Shown piece by piece: positions 23,539 to 34,466 of a stretch of DNA of 64,000 bases. Where the stretch lies: contig CM064523.1 of the NCBI GenBank assembly GCA_032716605.1, positions 40,207,526 through 40,271,525 on the forward strand. Direction: 5' to 3'. The position numbers were made by a program, and so were the translations under genes. Source of the stretch: Paralithodes platypus. Taxonomy: Eukaryota > Arthropoda > Malacostraca > Decapoda > Lithodidae. Numbering within the stretch: the first letter of the stretch is position 1; every line of letters starts with the position of its first letter. The notes under the pieces were generated by a model, which worked only from the letters and a program-made list of their open reading frames with translations, was not told where the DNA came from and did not search any database.

Positions 23539-23740
23539 TTAACTACGGAGGTGTTGCATACTAATGGTGAGATATAGGCTATATCATCACATAAATTTAG
23601 AACAAATATATAAACATCAAGATAAATGTCAATAAACATATAGTATAAAATCATATTATACATTTATAACATAACAACAACTCATAATAATATATTAACT
23701 CACAGAGGTTATTATTAGTATGAATGGTGAGGTATATGAT

Positions 23741-26088
23741 CTATCTATCTATCTATTGCCTGACGCCGTGATCCCCGAAGGGGTGGCCACGAACGAACCG
23801 CCCCCATGCACCTCTGTCCCCAGTCAGTCGACGCCCCTCCCCCCAACCAGCACCGCCTTCGTTCATGTAGTTCCTCACTCCATCCTTCCACCTCATATTC
23901 GGTCTACCTCTCCCCCTCTGTCCCTCCACCTCGCTCTCGTACACCCTCTTAGTCATTCTCTCGCTTTCCATACGTTCCATATGGCCGAACCATCTCAAGT
24001 TGTTCCTTTTCACACTTTCCAGCACATCTACCTCCACACCACACCTCCTTCTTACTTCCTCATTAGTCTGTCTATCCCTCCATGTAACTCCGCACGCACT
24101 CCTTAAGTAATTCATTTCCACTGCTCTCACTCTTGGTCTGAGTCTCTCAACCAACGTCCATGCTTCGCTTCCGTAAGTCAGTGTCGGGATTACCACACTG
24201 TCATGCAAGGACTTCTTCACTTCCATACTGACCACCCTATTTCTTGTTACTGCTTTTAGCGTTCCTACAACCCTCTTCCCCTGTTGTACCCTCTCCCGCA
24301 CCTCTTCATCCATAGTCCCATCTTTACTCAACACACTGCCCAGATACTTAAAAGAGTTGACGATCTCCATAGCCTGACCGTTCAGCTTCACCTCACACTC
24401 TGTGACTTCACCCCTTTCGAAGACCATAACCTTGCTCTTCCCCGTATTTACCTTCAAATTCCGTTTTTCGCACACTGTTCCAAACTCATTTACCAGACCC
24501 TGCAACTCCCATTCATTATCACTCATCAGAACTGTATCATCCGCAAACAGCAGTATAGGTAGCTTCCACTCAATTCCCTCCCTTTTCAGCGATACACCAA
24601 CATTCACTGCTCTTGATAGTATTTCTTTCATGACTCCATCCATATATACAGTAAACAACCACGGGGACATCACACACCCCTGTTTCAAACCAACATTCAG
24701 GTCAAAGAACTCGCTCAGCTCACTCTCCACACGTACTGCCGCCTTTGCACCCTCATACATGCTCTTCACTGCTTTCAGCAACTTGCCCTCTACTCCGTAT
24801 ATTCTAAGTACTTTCCACAAACCTTCTCTATCCACTCTGTCATAGGCCTTCTCCAAGTCCATAAAGGCAACATACACCTTTTGTTTCTTCTCCAGATACT
24901 TCTCCACAACACAATTCAGGGTAAAAATCTGATCTACACATCCTCTTCCCTTCCTAAAACCTCCCTGCTCGTCGCCTATCCATTTCTCCGTTCTCACTCT
25001 CACTCTCTCAATCACTACCCTACTGTATACCTTCCCTACTACGCTTAGAAGACATATTCCTCGGTGGTTACCACACACTCCTCTTTCCCCTTTGCCCTTA
25101 TATAGGGGGACTATTATGCCAGTCTTCCAGTCATCGGGTGCAGTCCCCTTCTCCCATGCTAGTTTGCACATTTTCCATACCCATTCTATCACTATCTCAC
25201 CACCATACCTCAACATTTCCCCACACACTCCATCTGTTCCTGGTGCTTTCCCCAACTTCACTCTTTTCATGGCTTCCCACACTTCTGACCTCCTGATCCC
25301 CACCTCCTCCTCCACTACTTCTCTTCTTCTCCCTCCCATACCATATCCAGCTATGTTTGCTGGCTCTTCATTCCTTTCATTTAGCAACTCACTGAAGTAC
25401 TCCCTCCATCTTTCGACTCTCTCTTGCTTCTCGGCTAGCATTCTCCCATTCTTATCTTTCACACCCTTACTGTTTCCCTTGCTACCTTCCCTAACTTTCT
25501 TGACTTCTTTCCAGAACAGTTTCTTACTCTCCCTCCATTTTACACTCAGATTCCTTCCAAATTCCTCATCTACTCTTCTCTTACTTTCCTTCACTACTCT
25601 CTTCACCACCCTCTTACTCTCCACGTACCTCGCTCGTTTCTGTCTCTCGGAATCTTCATTCCCTCTACTACCCAACCACACTCTATATGCTTTCTTCTTT
25701 TCTTCCACAGCTATTCTTACCTCTTCTGTCCACCATGCTGTACCTTTCACTCCCCTCCCTCTTCTCCTCACTCCACACACCTCCTCACATGCTGCACAGA
25801 TCTCATCCTTAAACACCTTGCTCATCTCCTCCACTTCCTCCATAACTTCCAGGTCGAACCCACCTAGTCGTCTTTCCACTGCTCTCCTGTACTCCTCCCT
25901 GACTTCCTCCTCCTGCAACCTCTCCACCCTCCTCACCATTCCACCCTCCTCTCGCCTCCCTCCCGCTCTCCTCACCCACTTCTTTTGTATCCTAACCTTA
26001 GCTACCACTACATAATGATCAGACAGACCCCCTCCAATACCCCTATACACCCTAGCATCCATCACAGATTTCTTCATTCGTTCATCCA
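23741..26088 (-). mobile_element. 5'-truncated RTE-like LINE
   Basis: The 2.35-kb insertion is flanked by an 11-bp direct repeat AGGTATATGAT (23730-23740 and 26088-26098, edges ambiguous by one base). Its 3' end on the minus strand is a GATA-repeat tail. It is inserted into an 86-bp repeat unit of the hAT element. The 165-bp copy at 1210-1374 belongs to the same family and ends in the same tail. Confidence 0.92.
23753..26087 (-). CDS. RTE-like LINE polyprotein, endonuclease end plus reverse transcriptase
   Basis: About 777 codons are open without a stop. The frame enters in the last part of the apurinic-type endonuclease (GGLSDHYVVVAKV, the conserved SDH). A 250-residue charged linker follows, then reverse transcriptase: LGKAPGTDGVCGEM, FRKGRGCVDQIF, FMDLEKAYDRVDREGLW, GLKQGCVMSP and the catalytic LLFADDTVLM. 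The C-terminal tail has LRWFGHMERM and RGRGRPNMRW, typical of RTE-like proteins. The true start and most of the endonuclease are lost by 5' truncation; upstream codons come from the hAT repeat. The long plus-strand frames across this region are antisense shadows. Confidence 0.92.
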
Positions 26089-26362
26089 GGTATATGATCA
26101 CATACATTTATAACATAACAACAACTCATAATAATATATTAACTCACAGAGGTTATTATTAGTATGAATGGTGAGGTATATGATCACATACATTTATAAC
26201 ATAACAACAACTCATAATAATATATTAACTCACAGAGGTTATTATTAGTATGAATGGTGAGGTATATGATCACATACATTTTGAATAAATATACAACAAA
26301 CATGAAGGCAAATGTCAACAAACAAATTAATCTACATAAACACTATACTATAATATCATGAA

Positions 26363-27676
26363 TTACACATATTCTAGCATTGCCTGTGTAGGCCTGAAGT
26401 TATTACAGCCACTTCCGTTTGTCACACATTCAGACAGCTGTATCAGGGCTTTAATTGACGGTAGCTGTAATGAATTTCTTACTTTCGTTTTCATTAGGTT
26501 TAACTTTGAGAATAATCTCTCGGCATCTGCATTTGATGTTGGCAAAGCTAGAATATGCATGGCAAAAATACCAAATGTTACAAATAATTGATTTCCTTCA
26601 ATATCGTCTGCCTCCATTACTTTACTATAAAACTGTATAATATCAATGTTTTTCATGTCCTCTGGAAACCCATGCCATGGCAGTTCACGCCATTCGTCAT
26701 CAAGCTTTGTCATATCACCCTGGAATACCCTAGGTACCTGGCAAACCAGTTCAAGCAGAGATGGCATGTGAGTCCGGGCTGATGCGTCTAAAACATTCAT
26801 GGGGTGAAGATAATACCCAAGTTTCCACAGGGGATCATTCAGAGGGAACCTTTTCGTAATCTCTGTGCACATTGTTATCAGGAATTGTCTGCACCGTAAC
26901 TTGACATCTAACATCATGGTTGACCTATGGCATATGTCATCTCTCTGGAACAGGCCATGGACTGAGCTACCTAAATATATTTGGTTGGATGGTATAATTA
27001 TAGTATGTCTCATTAGCTGGGTCTATATCCTCCAATGGCAGCCGGTTAACATAATCTGGACAAACAAACATTAATAATAAGGTTCTGTACAACTTTGTGA
27101 TGTAATTGTGCAGCAAATGAATTGTCGGAGTTTTCCTCTGGAAGAGAAGGTTAAGTTCATTAAATTTCGGTAAAACATAGTCTAAGAAACTAAAGTAACA
27201 TAGGACAGCAGGGTCATTTAACTTATCGCAGATGGTCTGCACTGATGTCAGCCTTTCCTCTAGTGCCTTTGAAGTGAAATATAGTGTCAGAGGGCGCCAT
27301 TGCTCAAGCACCCTTGCCACAGCCTGATGGAGGGACAGCCAACGTGTCTGGGAGGCATGTAGTAGTTTATGTGGCTTAGTATTACATAATACCTGGAAAT
27401 CTTTGAAGTCATTCATTCTCTTAGCACTGTGGGAAAACAAATAATATATGCTTCTAATTAAGTCTTCTAAATGGCGTGGCAGGGTCTTGGCAGCTTCTGA
27501 AGCACATAGATGGATGGAGTGGCAGATGCATTTGAATATTGTTATACCTGGCACACCTACTTTTAGTCGGCTGCATGCAGAGTTATGCTTACCCATTATA
27601 TTTGATGCCCCATCAGCTGCAAACCCTAAAAAGTTATCGCGGGGGATTGCATAAGATTCGAGACATTTCATGATAA
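26363..27676 (-). pseudogene. hAT transposase, C-terminal half
   Basis: Frames at 26967-27676 and 26363-27013 continue the hAT transposase left of the Harbinger insertion. Visible are NFLGFAADGASNIMG, the CICHSIHLCASEA motif around the insertion domain and QTRWLSLHQAV, then the C-terminal dimerisation region ending LALPTSNADAERLFSKLN, whose E belongs to the catalytic acidic set. A frameshift lies near 26970-27010. At 27676 the frame is interrupted, and it resumes in phase at 29887 when the TTA duplication is counted once. Confidence 0.88.
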
Positions 27677-28143
27677 TTGAGGGTTCAAACATTCACGTAT
27701 ATGCTCCCGACAGCTCCCGTACGAAGGTTTATTGGTAGTTGGCACCCGAATATTGGTAGTTTGGTCAAACGTAAGGGCATAGTACGCAAAACGTAAATGA
27801 AATTGTGTACAGTCGGGGGGGTTGGTACGCATGGCGGGAGTAGCCACGCGGGTCGGGGAGGCGGTTGGTGCGGGCGATGCCGCCCGGTATGTTTTGAAAT
27901 TTGAATCAGATACGGGGCTCGCGCTCACGTATGTCAAAAGTCGGGAACTTTTACGACCGTCCGGCCCACCACGGCCGTCTGACGGGAGCAGCCCAGTCAG
28001 ACGTAGCCGCTCGCCCGTCAGACGTGAGCTGCTCCCGTCAATCGTAAAATATTCCCGTCAAACGGGAAAGTTTACGTTCGTCGGGAAGTATATGGCAACA
28101 CCTGCGGGCTGGCGGGAAGACGCGGCAACGATGTACGGGGGGG

Positions 28144-28150
28144 TATATAA
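28144..28150 (+). promoter_or_regulatory. TATA box of the Harbinger second ORF
   Basis: TATATAA lies about 125 bp upstream of the plus-strand ATG at 28275, with a possible initiator about 30 bp downstream (GTCAGTCATA). It fits a promoter for the second Harbinger gene. Confidence 0.45.
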
Positions 28151-28274
28151 GGACCAGCGGGACACACTGCCGTCAGTCATACCTCTCACCATACCGGAGC
28201 AACAACCTACAGCCAACCCTGCCACCCTGTCAACCTGCCACCCTCTGCACGCTGCCCTGCCCTGCCCTGTCACC

Positions 28275-28331
28275 ATGAATAGCAAGAAAAGCGGGAAGAA
28301 GGTCAGGAAGGTTTCCCCTCCCACCTCATAG
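28275..28331 (+). pseudogene. Remnant of second Harbinger ORF (18 codons)
   Basis: An ATG in good context (CACCATGAA) opens MNSKKSGKKVRKVSPPTS and then stops. Harbinger elements normally carry a second gene for a Myb/SANT-like DNA-binding protein, often oriented toward the transposase gene. This short basic N-terminus running straight into the truncated transposase end is best read as what is left of that gene after a deletion. The Myb domain itself is not present, so identity is inferred. Confidence 0.5.
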
Positions 28332-29400
28332 ACATTGCAGTGTGGAAAACCCGGAAGCGGTTGGCAAGAATGCCAAAGGCGTTCTCTACCACCCGGCGGC
28401 CCCTGCTGAGTCTGTAGTTGTAGATCCGTTCAGGTTTCGTGAGGAATTGTTGGGGGTAGGGCTTCATCAGGTAGGCGCGCAGAGGGAATGCATCATCACC
28501 TGCTAAGAAGTATTCCGTTGGTGGTCCAGTGGGATCGGTAGAGATGACCTCGGCGGGGGGCAGTTTGGCGGTCTGTCTATCAAGCAACTTAGACAGATGG
28601 GTGTGTGCAAAGCCACCACCATCAGACTCTGACCCTATGGCACCAACGTCGACGTAGATGAACTTGTAGTTGGAGTCAACAATTGCCAACAGGACAATGG
28701 AAAAAAACTTCTTGTAGTTGAAGTAATATGTGCCACCAAAGGAGGGGTTGCGGATCCGTATGTGTTTGCCATCAATGGCTCCTATACAATGCAGCAGGTT
28801 CCATTGTTCCTCAAAGCCGCTGGCAACCTCCTTCCATTCAGCAGGCGATTGTGGCGTTTTGAGCTCCTGATCTCCGTAGACAGAGATGAGGGCCTGGCAT
28901 GTGTCTGGAACAATTTGGCTGATGGTGTTGTGGGCAACCCGAAAGGAGTACTGCAGGCTCCTGTAGGTTTCACCCGTAGTGAGGAAACGTAGGGTGATGG
29001 CCACCCGCAGACCAGGAGGAATGGGTTTTCGCCAGAACGTAGGTTTCCTCTGAATGATGGGGCGACACGTTCCACAATCTCATCAAATAGTTGTTTGTCT
29101 ACCCGGGTGAAGTTCTTGTACATGTGTGGACATTCTCTGGCCAACTCTTCCATCAGGTTCTCATAACGGCCATGTTCAAGCCTTCGTTGCAGATAAGGCC
29201 ACACCCACACTGTCCTCTTGCTCCTTTCCTTCTTCTCTTGTTCCTCTTGATGGATGTAGTTTTGCTATTGCAAGTAGTTTTAAGATTTCTATGTAGGAAA
29301 GGATCCATTTCATTAGCCGCGTGTTATGCCTGTTCTCCGGTTTGATTAGGGAGTTCACAAAATTTAACTCCTCCAGGATAAATTCCGCGATGTTGTTCAT
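28303..29400 (-). pseudogene. HARBI1-like DDE transposase, truncated and frameshifted
   Basis: The ATG at 29400 starts a leucine-rich N-terminus. After frame changes near 29250 and 29045 the protein continues through VWVWPYLQRRLEHG, the helix-turn-helix-like region (GETYRSLQYSFRVAHNTIS) and the DDE nuclease: D in CIGAIDGKHIRI, D in FIYVDVGAIGSESD and E in RRVVENAFGILANRF. The usual last 50-80 residues after the E motif are missing; the frame runs into foreign codons from about 28325. At least two frameshifts plus the deletion make it inactive. Confidence 0.88.
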
Positions 29401-29812
29401 GGTGCCGAGGAAGGAGTGGGAATGGCAAAGGTGTGGCCAGTCCTGCCCTTTTGTAGTTCCCAGATTCCAACCCATACCTACGTGGTTGACAAAGACTGTC
29501 TTTGTCTGTGTTTGGACAGACGGGGTGTGCCTACGATTGTCCGGAACCGGTCCAGGTAGGTCCTAAACAATCCCAAGACGTACGGCCTCAGCTACGCAGG
29601 TCTTGTGGGGGCGTGGCATGGGCGTGGCCTGTGTTCCCGCAAATCGGGCAGCCCATGCGGACGAACGGGGACATGCTTACGCAAGTCACAAACACGTACG
29701 TAGTTCAATATGACTACATTACGACTGACGTAACACTGGCCCCGTCATGGTACGTCTGTCGGGAAGTGCAATAGTCGTGGTTATACGGTCGTTCACGGCC
29801 GGACTACTCTCG

Positions 29813-30528
29813 TCAGAACACAAAATTGGCGATTACGCCTGACGGGAGCTGTCGTGAGTAATATACGTGAATGTGTGAACCCAGCATAATGGTATACAGA
29901 TGTTCTCCCGTTGAACCACTGCTATCGCCGCTGTAGATATCAACCAAATCTAGCATTCCTGTGCGAATAGTATTAGTCTGCTTGTCATAAAATCTAACCA
30001 CTATTGTGCAGCATTTTGTTGTACTAACATCTGTGGTTTCATCCACAATTATAAAAACTTATTCACCCTGAGTTTCCGGACAAGCTCGTCATTTGCAACC
30101 CTACCTAATGCTTTAATGGTCTCAGTGCACTTTGTTCTCCTCATGGACATGTTCTCGGCGATGGCTGAGTCTGGAAACATCTTCTTGTTCAGATCCACAA
30201 GACAGTCAGCAATACTAAACGGTAGATTGTGTTCAGCAATGAAGGAACAAAGGAGAATGGTTGCAAAGGCCACCCCATTGACGGCATATTCCGATGGTGC
30301 AGAACCACTATCAGAAGGCTCCTCCTGAGCCTTACCAACATTGGCAATGTGCGTCTTGGCCTTCTTATGCCTCTTCAACGTGGATATCTCTACTCCGACG
30401 TTCCTCTTGCAGACCTTGCAGTACGCCTTCCTTGGTTCCCCATCCTTGCGAGCCAGCCAGGGCTGCAATTCCGGGTTCTGCAGCCAAGCATCCTTAAATA
30501 TCGCCTTTGACGACATGTAGAACTGCAA
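29813..30528 (-). pseudogene. hAT transposase, N-terminal part with BED-like finger
   Basis: The frame at 30049-30528 starts with an ATG and holds a BED-like zinc finger (CKVCKRNVG, then STLKRHKKAKTH) and the region SIADCLVDLNKKMFPDS. After a one-base frameshift near 30055 the second frame gives the first catalytic motif, VDETTDVSTTKCC, and GEHLYTIM. There the Harbinger element cuts the gene at 29886; codons between 29813 and 29886 belong to the Harbinger end. The protein continues at 27676. Insertion plus frameshifts make this a pseudogene. Confidence 0.88.
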
Positions 30529-31080
30529 TGGTAGAAAATGGCAGAGCTAGAATATGTCACATATCTAAATATAGCTCTACAGTATAAGTGTATATGTGTA
30601 AATGCTACTATCATTTGCAACTAAGTAATTGTGATTGTAATATTATGTGATTTGTAATATTATATATATATCTTATTAATATTTATTTTGTACTATTGTT
30701 AATATCTTGTCAAGTTGAAAATTTGATTTTAATATCACATTTTAACACTAATTGTAGTTTCTTTTATTCATGCAGAGTTTAGTAATATTTGCCAGAACGT
30801 CCGGGACTTCCCAAATTGACTAATTCCCTGAACGTGACGATAGTGCGTTGTTATGTGTGCAATTAGTTTGCTTGGGAACCAGATTAACTTGCTCATGTAG
30901 TAATGTACAGCCTATGTGGTGGATTGTGTTCTTTCATTTCATAAATTTTATTTTATTAAGCGTTGTTTCCACATAGCGATTTTGATATGTTGTTTTGACT
31001 TTATATTGTCTTTGTCCCAGTTTTGGTTTGACTTTGTTTGCAAGTTTTTAATATGCTAAATAAATTGTTGCAGAGGCAAG
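30529..31080. other. hAT 5' non-coding region
   Basis: AT-rich sequence upstream of the transposase start. I see no gene; it may include the hAT promoter. Confidence 0.5.
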
Positions 31081-31835
31081 TGCCTGTAAAAATGTAAACT
31101 CCTATTTATTTGCTCCCAATCACCCATTCTGTACAATTACACTCTTCATAACCAAACATTACAACCAGTCACGTCCCACAAATATCTCGGTATCCACCTT
31201 TCCACCAACCTAAAATTCAACACACATCCACCATATTTGCAGCCAAACAAACCGCACACAGGAGTCCTTGAGGAGGAACTTACACAACTCTACTTGAGAT
31301 ATCAAACACATAGCATATAACACCCTTGTTCGCCCAACACTGGAGTACTGTACGGCTGCAGTGTGGGACCCATACACGCAAGAAAACATAAGTACACTTG
31401 AACAGATAAATACAAAAGCAGCCAGGTTTATTACACACAAACTCCTGCCATCACTTCACTTATTAAACAACAGATAAACATGTACACACTCAGCACACAT
31501 AGACTTGAACACAGACTCACACTAATGTACAAAATCACAGACAACCTTTTAGACATACGAAGCAGGAATTCCTACACAACACACACACCCATAACTCACA
31601 CACTCATAAATTATTATGTTCCCTCCACCAACCGACTTTACTTCTAAACTCAATTAATGCAATATCAAACATACCACACCACCACGGATTCATACAAGCA
31701 CTCATACTTCCCAAGAGCAATACGCGATTGGAACAGTCTCTCACAAAATATGATTGATAGCCCCACAGTTCACACATTTTTTTTTCTCGATTTTTCGCCC
31801 TTAACACTAACCACCCACAAATTATTTTTTATTAA
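31081..31835 (+). pseudogene. LINE 3' fragment inside hAT
   Basis: Plus-strand codons in several frames read KYLGIHL near 31170-31200, then LVRPTLEYCTAAVWDPYT and TKAARFITHK near 31325-31440, and FPRAIRDWNSLSQNMID near 31700-31755, in the order found at the C-terminal end of jockey/CR1 LINEs. Stops and frame changes are frequent, so it is old. It lacks the RT core. The edges are approximate. Confidence 0.75.
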
Positions 31836-31861
31836 TATTCAAATGAAATTAATGAAAGCAT

Positions 31862-31945
31862 GTGATACTCCCGGGACTCGATCCCGCGACACCGCACACA
31901 GAACTTAAACACTCTAACCATTACTCCACCAAGACAGTTATACGA
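31862..31945 (-). repeat. tRNA-like sequence, probable SINE head
   Basis: The minus strand contains an A-box-like block (TGGTGGAGTAATGGTTAGAG) and, about 35 bases later, a B-box-like block (GGGATCGAGTCCCGGG), with the spacing of a tRNA promoter. The T-arm can pair, but the acceptor stem does not, so it is not a working tRNA gene. A tRNA-derived SINE head or old tRNA pseudogene is most likely. Confidence 0.55.
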
Positions 31946-32632
31946 ACAGAGTATACGAACATCTCACAACCCAACATAATACATAAACATAAACACTTAA
32001 TTCACTAGCTTCTCTTCTTCACCCTTACCCTATATGTGTGATATGCGCAAATATAAATGTACCCGACACATTAAAAATTGAGATTGAAATAGAGATTGAA
32101 TACGGAATGATAATAAAAAACTTAACACGGATTGATAATAGAAAACGTTTACTTAACGTTAATGCAGTAACTATAGTAAATCAATTGCATTACAAAACGC
32201 CTAATATTATATCAAATAAGGATATATAATACACATACTCACCTAACATCAATGTCTATAGGTGTCTAGTTGCTCTGAACACTAGCGATGTGGCGAGTGC
32301 GACACAGAAGGCTCTGTGCTCAGACACAGAACAGGAGTATCTGGCCGCCTGTCCATAGCATTGTAATGTCATCACCTCCTGCCAACTCAGCATATTTTAC
32401 TGTTGCCCAAATACCGAACAAGAAGTGAAGGAATAACAATAAAATTATTTCAAATGCATCATCGTCCAATTTTATTGAATAAATTTCCCCAACAAACCCT
32501 TACAATAATGATTACAGAATAATTTCCGGGGGTCGGTAATGTGACGTCACAGTTTACCGACCACGTCATCGATGTTAATTTTTGTACTGACTAGCAGACA
32601 AATTTCCGTCAAACGGCAGCCCTGGCCCCAAG

Positions 32633-33219
32633 TAGAACCGAGTTCAGGCAACCAACACTCTCACCCTATTACCCAAAACGATCAGGGAAACTCGACCCTG
32701 CAGAGAAACGAAGTGCCACTGCCAACCATACCACCGACAGTAACCCCACCACAACCAAGAAGTGAACCACTAAGTGAGGAGCCCCAAACTCAAACAAGAA
32801 ATGAACTGGAAAATGAACAAGAACATGAACTACAAAGTGATGAGCCCCAGTCTACTCCCACCAATCAACCAGAGGTGTCAACTACGGAATCAAACGAAAT
32901 ATTGTGCCAGACATCTACAAATCAATCGTCTCAACTGTCTCCTAAACATCAACTTCCTTCTCTGCCTTCCACATCTTCCCACTCCACTGGTGGAGACCTA
33001 CCTGGCCCCGTTCTGTCACCGAGGGGGCCCACACGACGTAGCCAAATGCCCAATTCGTCTGCTAGATCCCTACCAGGCACCTCTGTGACACGAAAGGAGA
33101 CTCCGAGTAGAGGAAATAACGCAAAGGATAGTCCCGTTAACAAACAAAAGAAAGGTGAACTAGACAGCCATTACACGAAGAGCAGCGGGAGAAAGTATCC
33201 CCGACATGGAAAAAAGTAA
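32633..33219 (+). pseudogene. LINE ORF1p, C-terminal part
   Basis: Directly after the second copy of the 8-bp duplication the ORF1 frame resumes as VEPSSGNQHSHPITQ and runs 195 codons to a stop at 33219. It is rich in P, S, T, Q and N, then basic at the end (KSSGRKYPRHGKK), a plausible disordered nucleic-acid-binding tail. Open codons before 32625 belong to the hAT end. ORF2 starts 80 bp downstream. Confidence 0.75.
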
Positions 33220-33299
33220 CTAACAATTCCCACACAAATATAGTAGATATATTTTTACCTTTTATTAATCCTTTTAACTAATATTTAAAATTAATTTCA

Positions 33300-33567
33300 A
33301 TGGAATTTCCTTTTCATAATATAAATTATCTTGAATTGCTTCAAATCTTAGACCCTAATAACAATAATTCGCATGAAGGTTCTTGGTTTAACTTATTTAG
33401 GTTGAAACAATTTAACCAATTTTCCTCAGTTGAAAATTTAGAAGATAATGACCCAGACATACTGTATTTATACAAAATACCCTAAGAATAACAAGCCCAA
33501 AATGTAATAATTATTTTCCGGGTGAACTAAATAACCTATTTAGCAACTATAACGATATCAATTTTAA
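33300..33567 (+). pseudogene. LINE ORF2, first part
   Basis: The ATG at 33300 starts an N-terminal region (FPFHNINYLELLQILD) ahead of the endonuclease. A frameshift near 33480 is needed to stay open until 33567. There the frame meets the TTAA target of the piggyBac element. Counting that TTAA and the TTAA of the adjacent MITE once, the frame continues into MCLNINSIPLKLDSF, the usual start of an apurinic-type endonuclease. Confidence 0.75.
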
Positions 33568-33586
33568 CCCTTTGCCGGGCAAGTGA

Positions 33587-34016
33587 CCATATATGGTAAC
33601 TTAAACGGGTGGCAAAGATGGCGTCCCCCAGCCGCCCGCAGATGTCGAAACATGGTGCAATCGCCTCCCAGCCAATCAGGATGCATCACGTCACAACCCA
33701 AGACACTGACGTCAGAGCTTCCCCAGCTCGCCATTCGCTCAGAGCCGAGGGAACTTCAGTCATCCTCCATCCTTTGTCAGAGACGCACTTTCGCCCAAAG
33801 TTGCTCCCACGCCCACGACCCTACCACCCGACATAATGCCGGTAAGTTGATGAAACCCAAACATTGTACAATAGAATAAATGTGCTATCGAATGATATTG
33901 GTGTCAATTACGTGAGGGTTATAGAAATTGATGTAATCCATGAGTGAAAAATCGTATGTCCATATATGGACATACGCCCGTCTATCGTAATTTTCAGATG
34001 TCCATATATGGACATT
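33587..34016. promoter_or_regulatory. Three CCATATATGG palindromes in the piggyBac left end
   Basis: CCATATATGG occurs at 33587-33596 and in two longer TGTCCATATATGGACA palindromes near 33957-33972 and 34000-34015. The latter two lie in a 43-bp direct repeat that also contains GCCCGTCTATCGTAAT. A degenerate copy (CCATATATAG) lies near 38538. The decamer fits the CArG box consensus of SRF/MADS factors, but transposase binding is an equally good reading. Confidence 0.5.
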
Positions 34017-34364
34017 TGGCCCGTCTATCGTAATGATTTTATTGACACTAATAGTTTTTTATAACTAGATATAACTTTTTATATAATTTCCACAATTCAT
34101 TATGGGTTGTGGGTAAAGTTGTGTAGCACATTAATACATGCTCCAGTGACAACAATGCCATATTTTGATGTGTTTTTCATTAGTGAATAATTAATTATGT
34201 GTGTTTTTTTTATATTTTAACCAAATTTCTTCATGGGTCAAATTCTATATTAAAATAATGTTCATTATAATGAACATATTGTACACTATTTATTTATATT
34301 ATAATTATTATATATACATTTTGTGATATTACTAAAGATATTTGTTATTATATGCATATATATA

Positions 34365-34366
34365 TG

Positions 34367-34414
<48 letters not shown>

Positions 34415-34433
34415 TTTATATACCGGTATATAT

Positions 34434-34466
<33 letters not shown>
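34365..34466. repeat. TA and T tracts in the piggyBac intron
   Basis: A (TA)n run at about 34365-34420 and a T run at 34449-34466 lie inside the predicted intron. Confidence 0.85.

Larger units (their letters stand above)
22405..26340. repeat. Subterminal tandem repeats of the hAT element
   Basis: Degenerate copies of an AT-rich unit are found at 22405-22688, 23539-23740 and 26089-26340, between the later insertions. The last two complete units are 86 bp long and nearly identical, with starts at 26089, 26175 and 26261, each beginning GGTATATGATCACATACA. Older copies on the left are more diverged. Such arrays near hAT ends often hold transposase sites; that is inference here. Confidence 0.7.
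27677..29886. mobile_element. PIF/Harbinger transposon with internal deletion, inside the hAT transposase
   Basis: The ends share GGGTTCAAACATTCACGTAT (left) and GGGTTCACACATTCACGTAT (inward from the right), followed on both sides by a block ending CGACAGCTCCCGT, about 45 bp in total. The flanking 3 bp are TAA on both sides (27674-27676, 29887-29889), the Harbinger target duplication. The element encodes a HARBI1-like transposase on the minus strand and the start of a second ORF on the plus strand. Their facing ends meet near 28325, suggesting an internal deletion. Confidence 0.9.
22206..32624 (-). mobile_element. hAT DNA transposon, 10.4 kb with nested insertions
   Basis: The ends are CAGTGCTGCCGGG on the left and CAGGGCTGCCGTT inward from the right. 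They are flanked by a perfect 8-bp duplication GCCCCAAG (22198-22205 and 32625-32632), the length typical of hAT. TGACGTCA palindromes lie just inside both ends. The transposase is read on the minus strand, with its N-terminus at 30528 and C-terminus at 26363. Inside are two TTAA MITEs (22689-23538), an RTE-like LINE (23741-26088), a Harbinger element (27677-29886), a LINE fragment and a tRNA-like sequence (31100-31945). Without these the element would be about 4-5 kb. Confidence 0.9.

Noticed and set aside
25092..26015. Long plus-strand frame of 307 codons
   Set aside because: It is antisense to the RTE reverse transcriptase ORF and is Ser/Thr/Leu-rich without motifs, a shadow frame.
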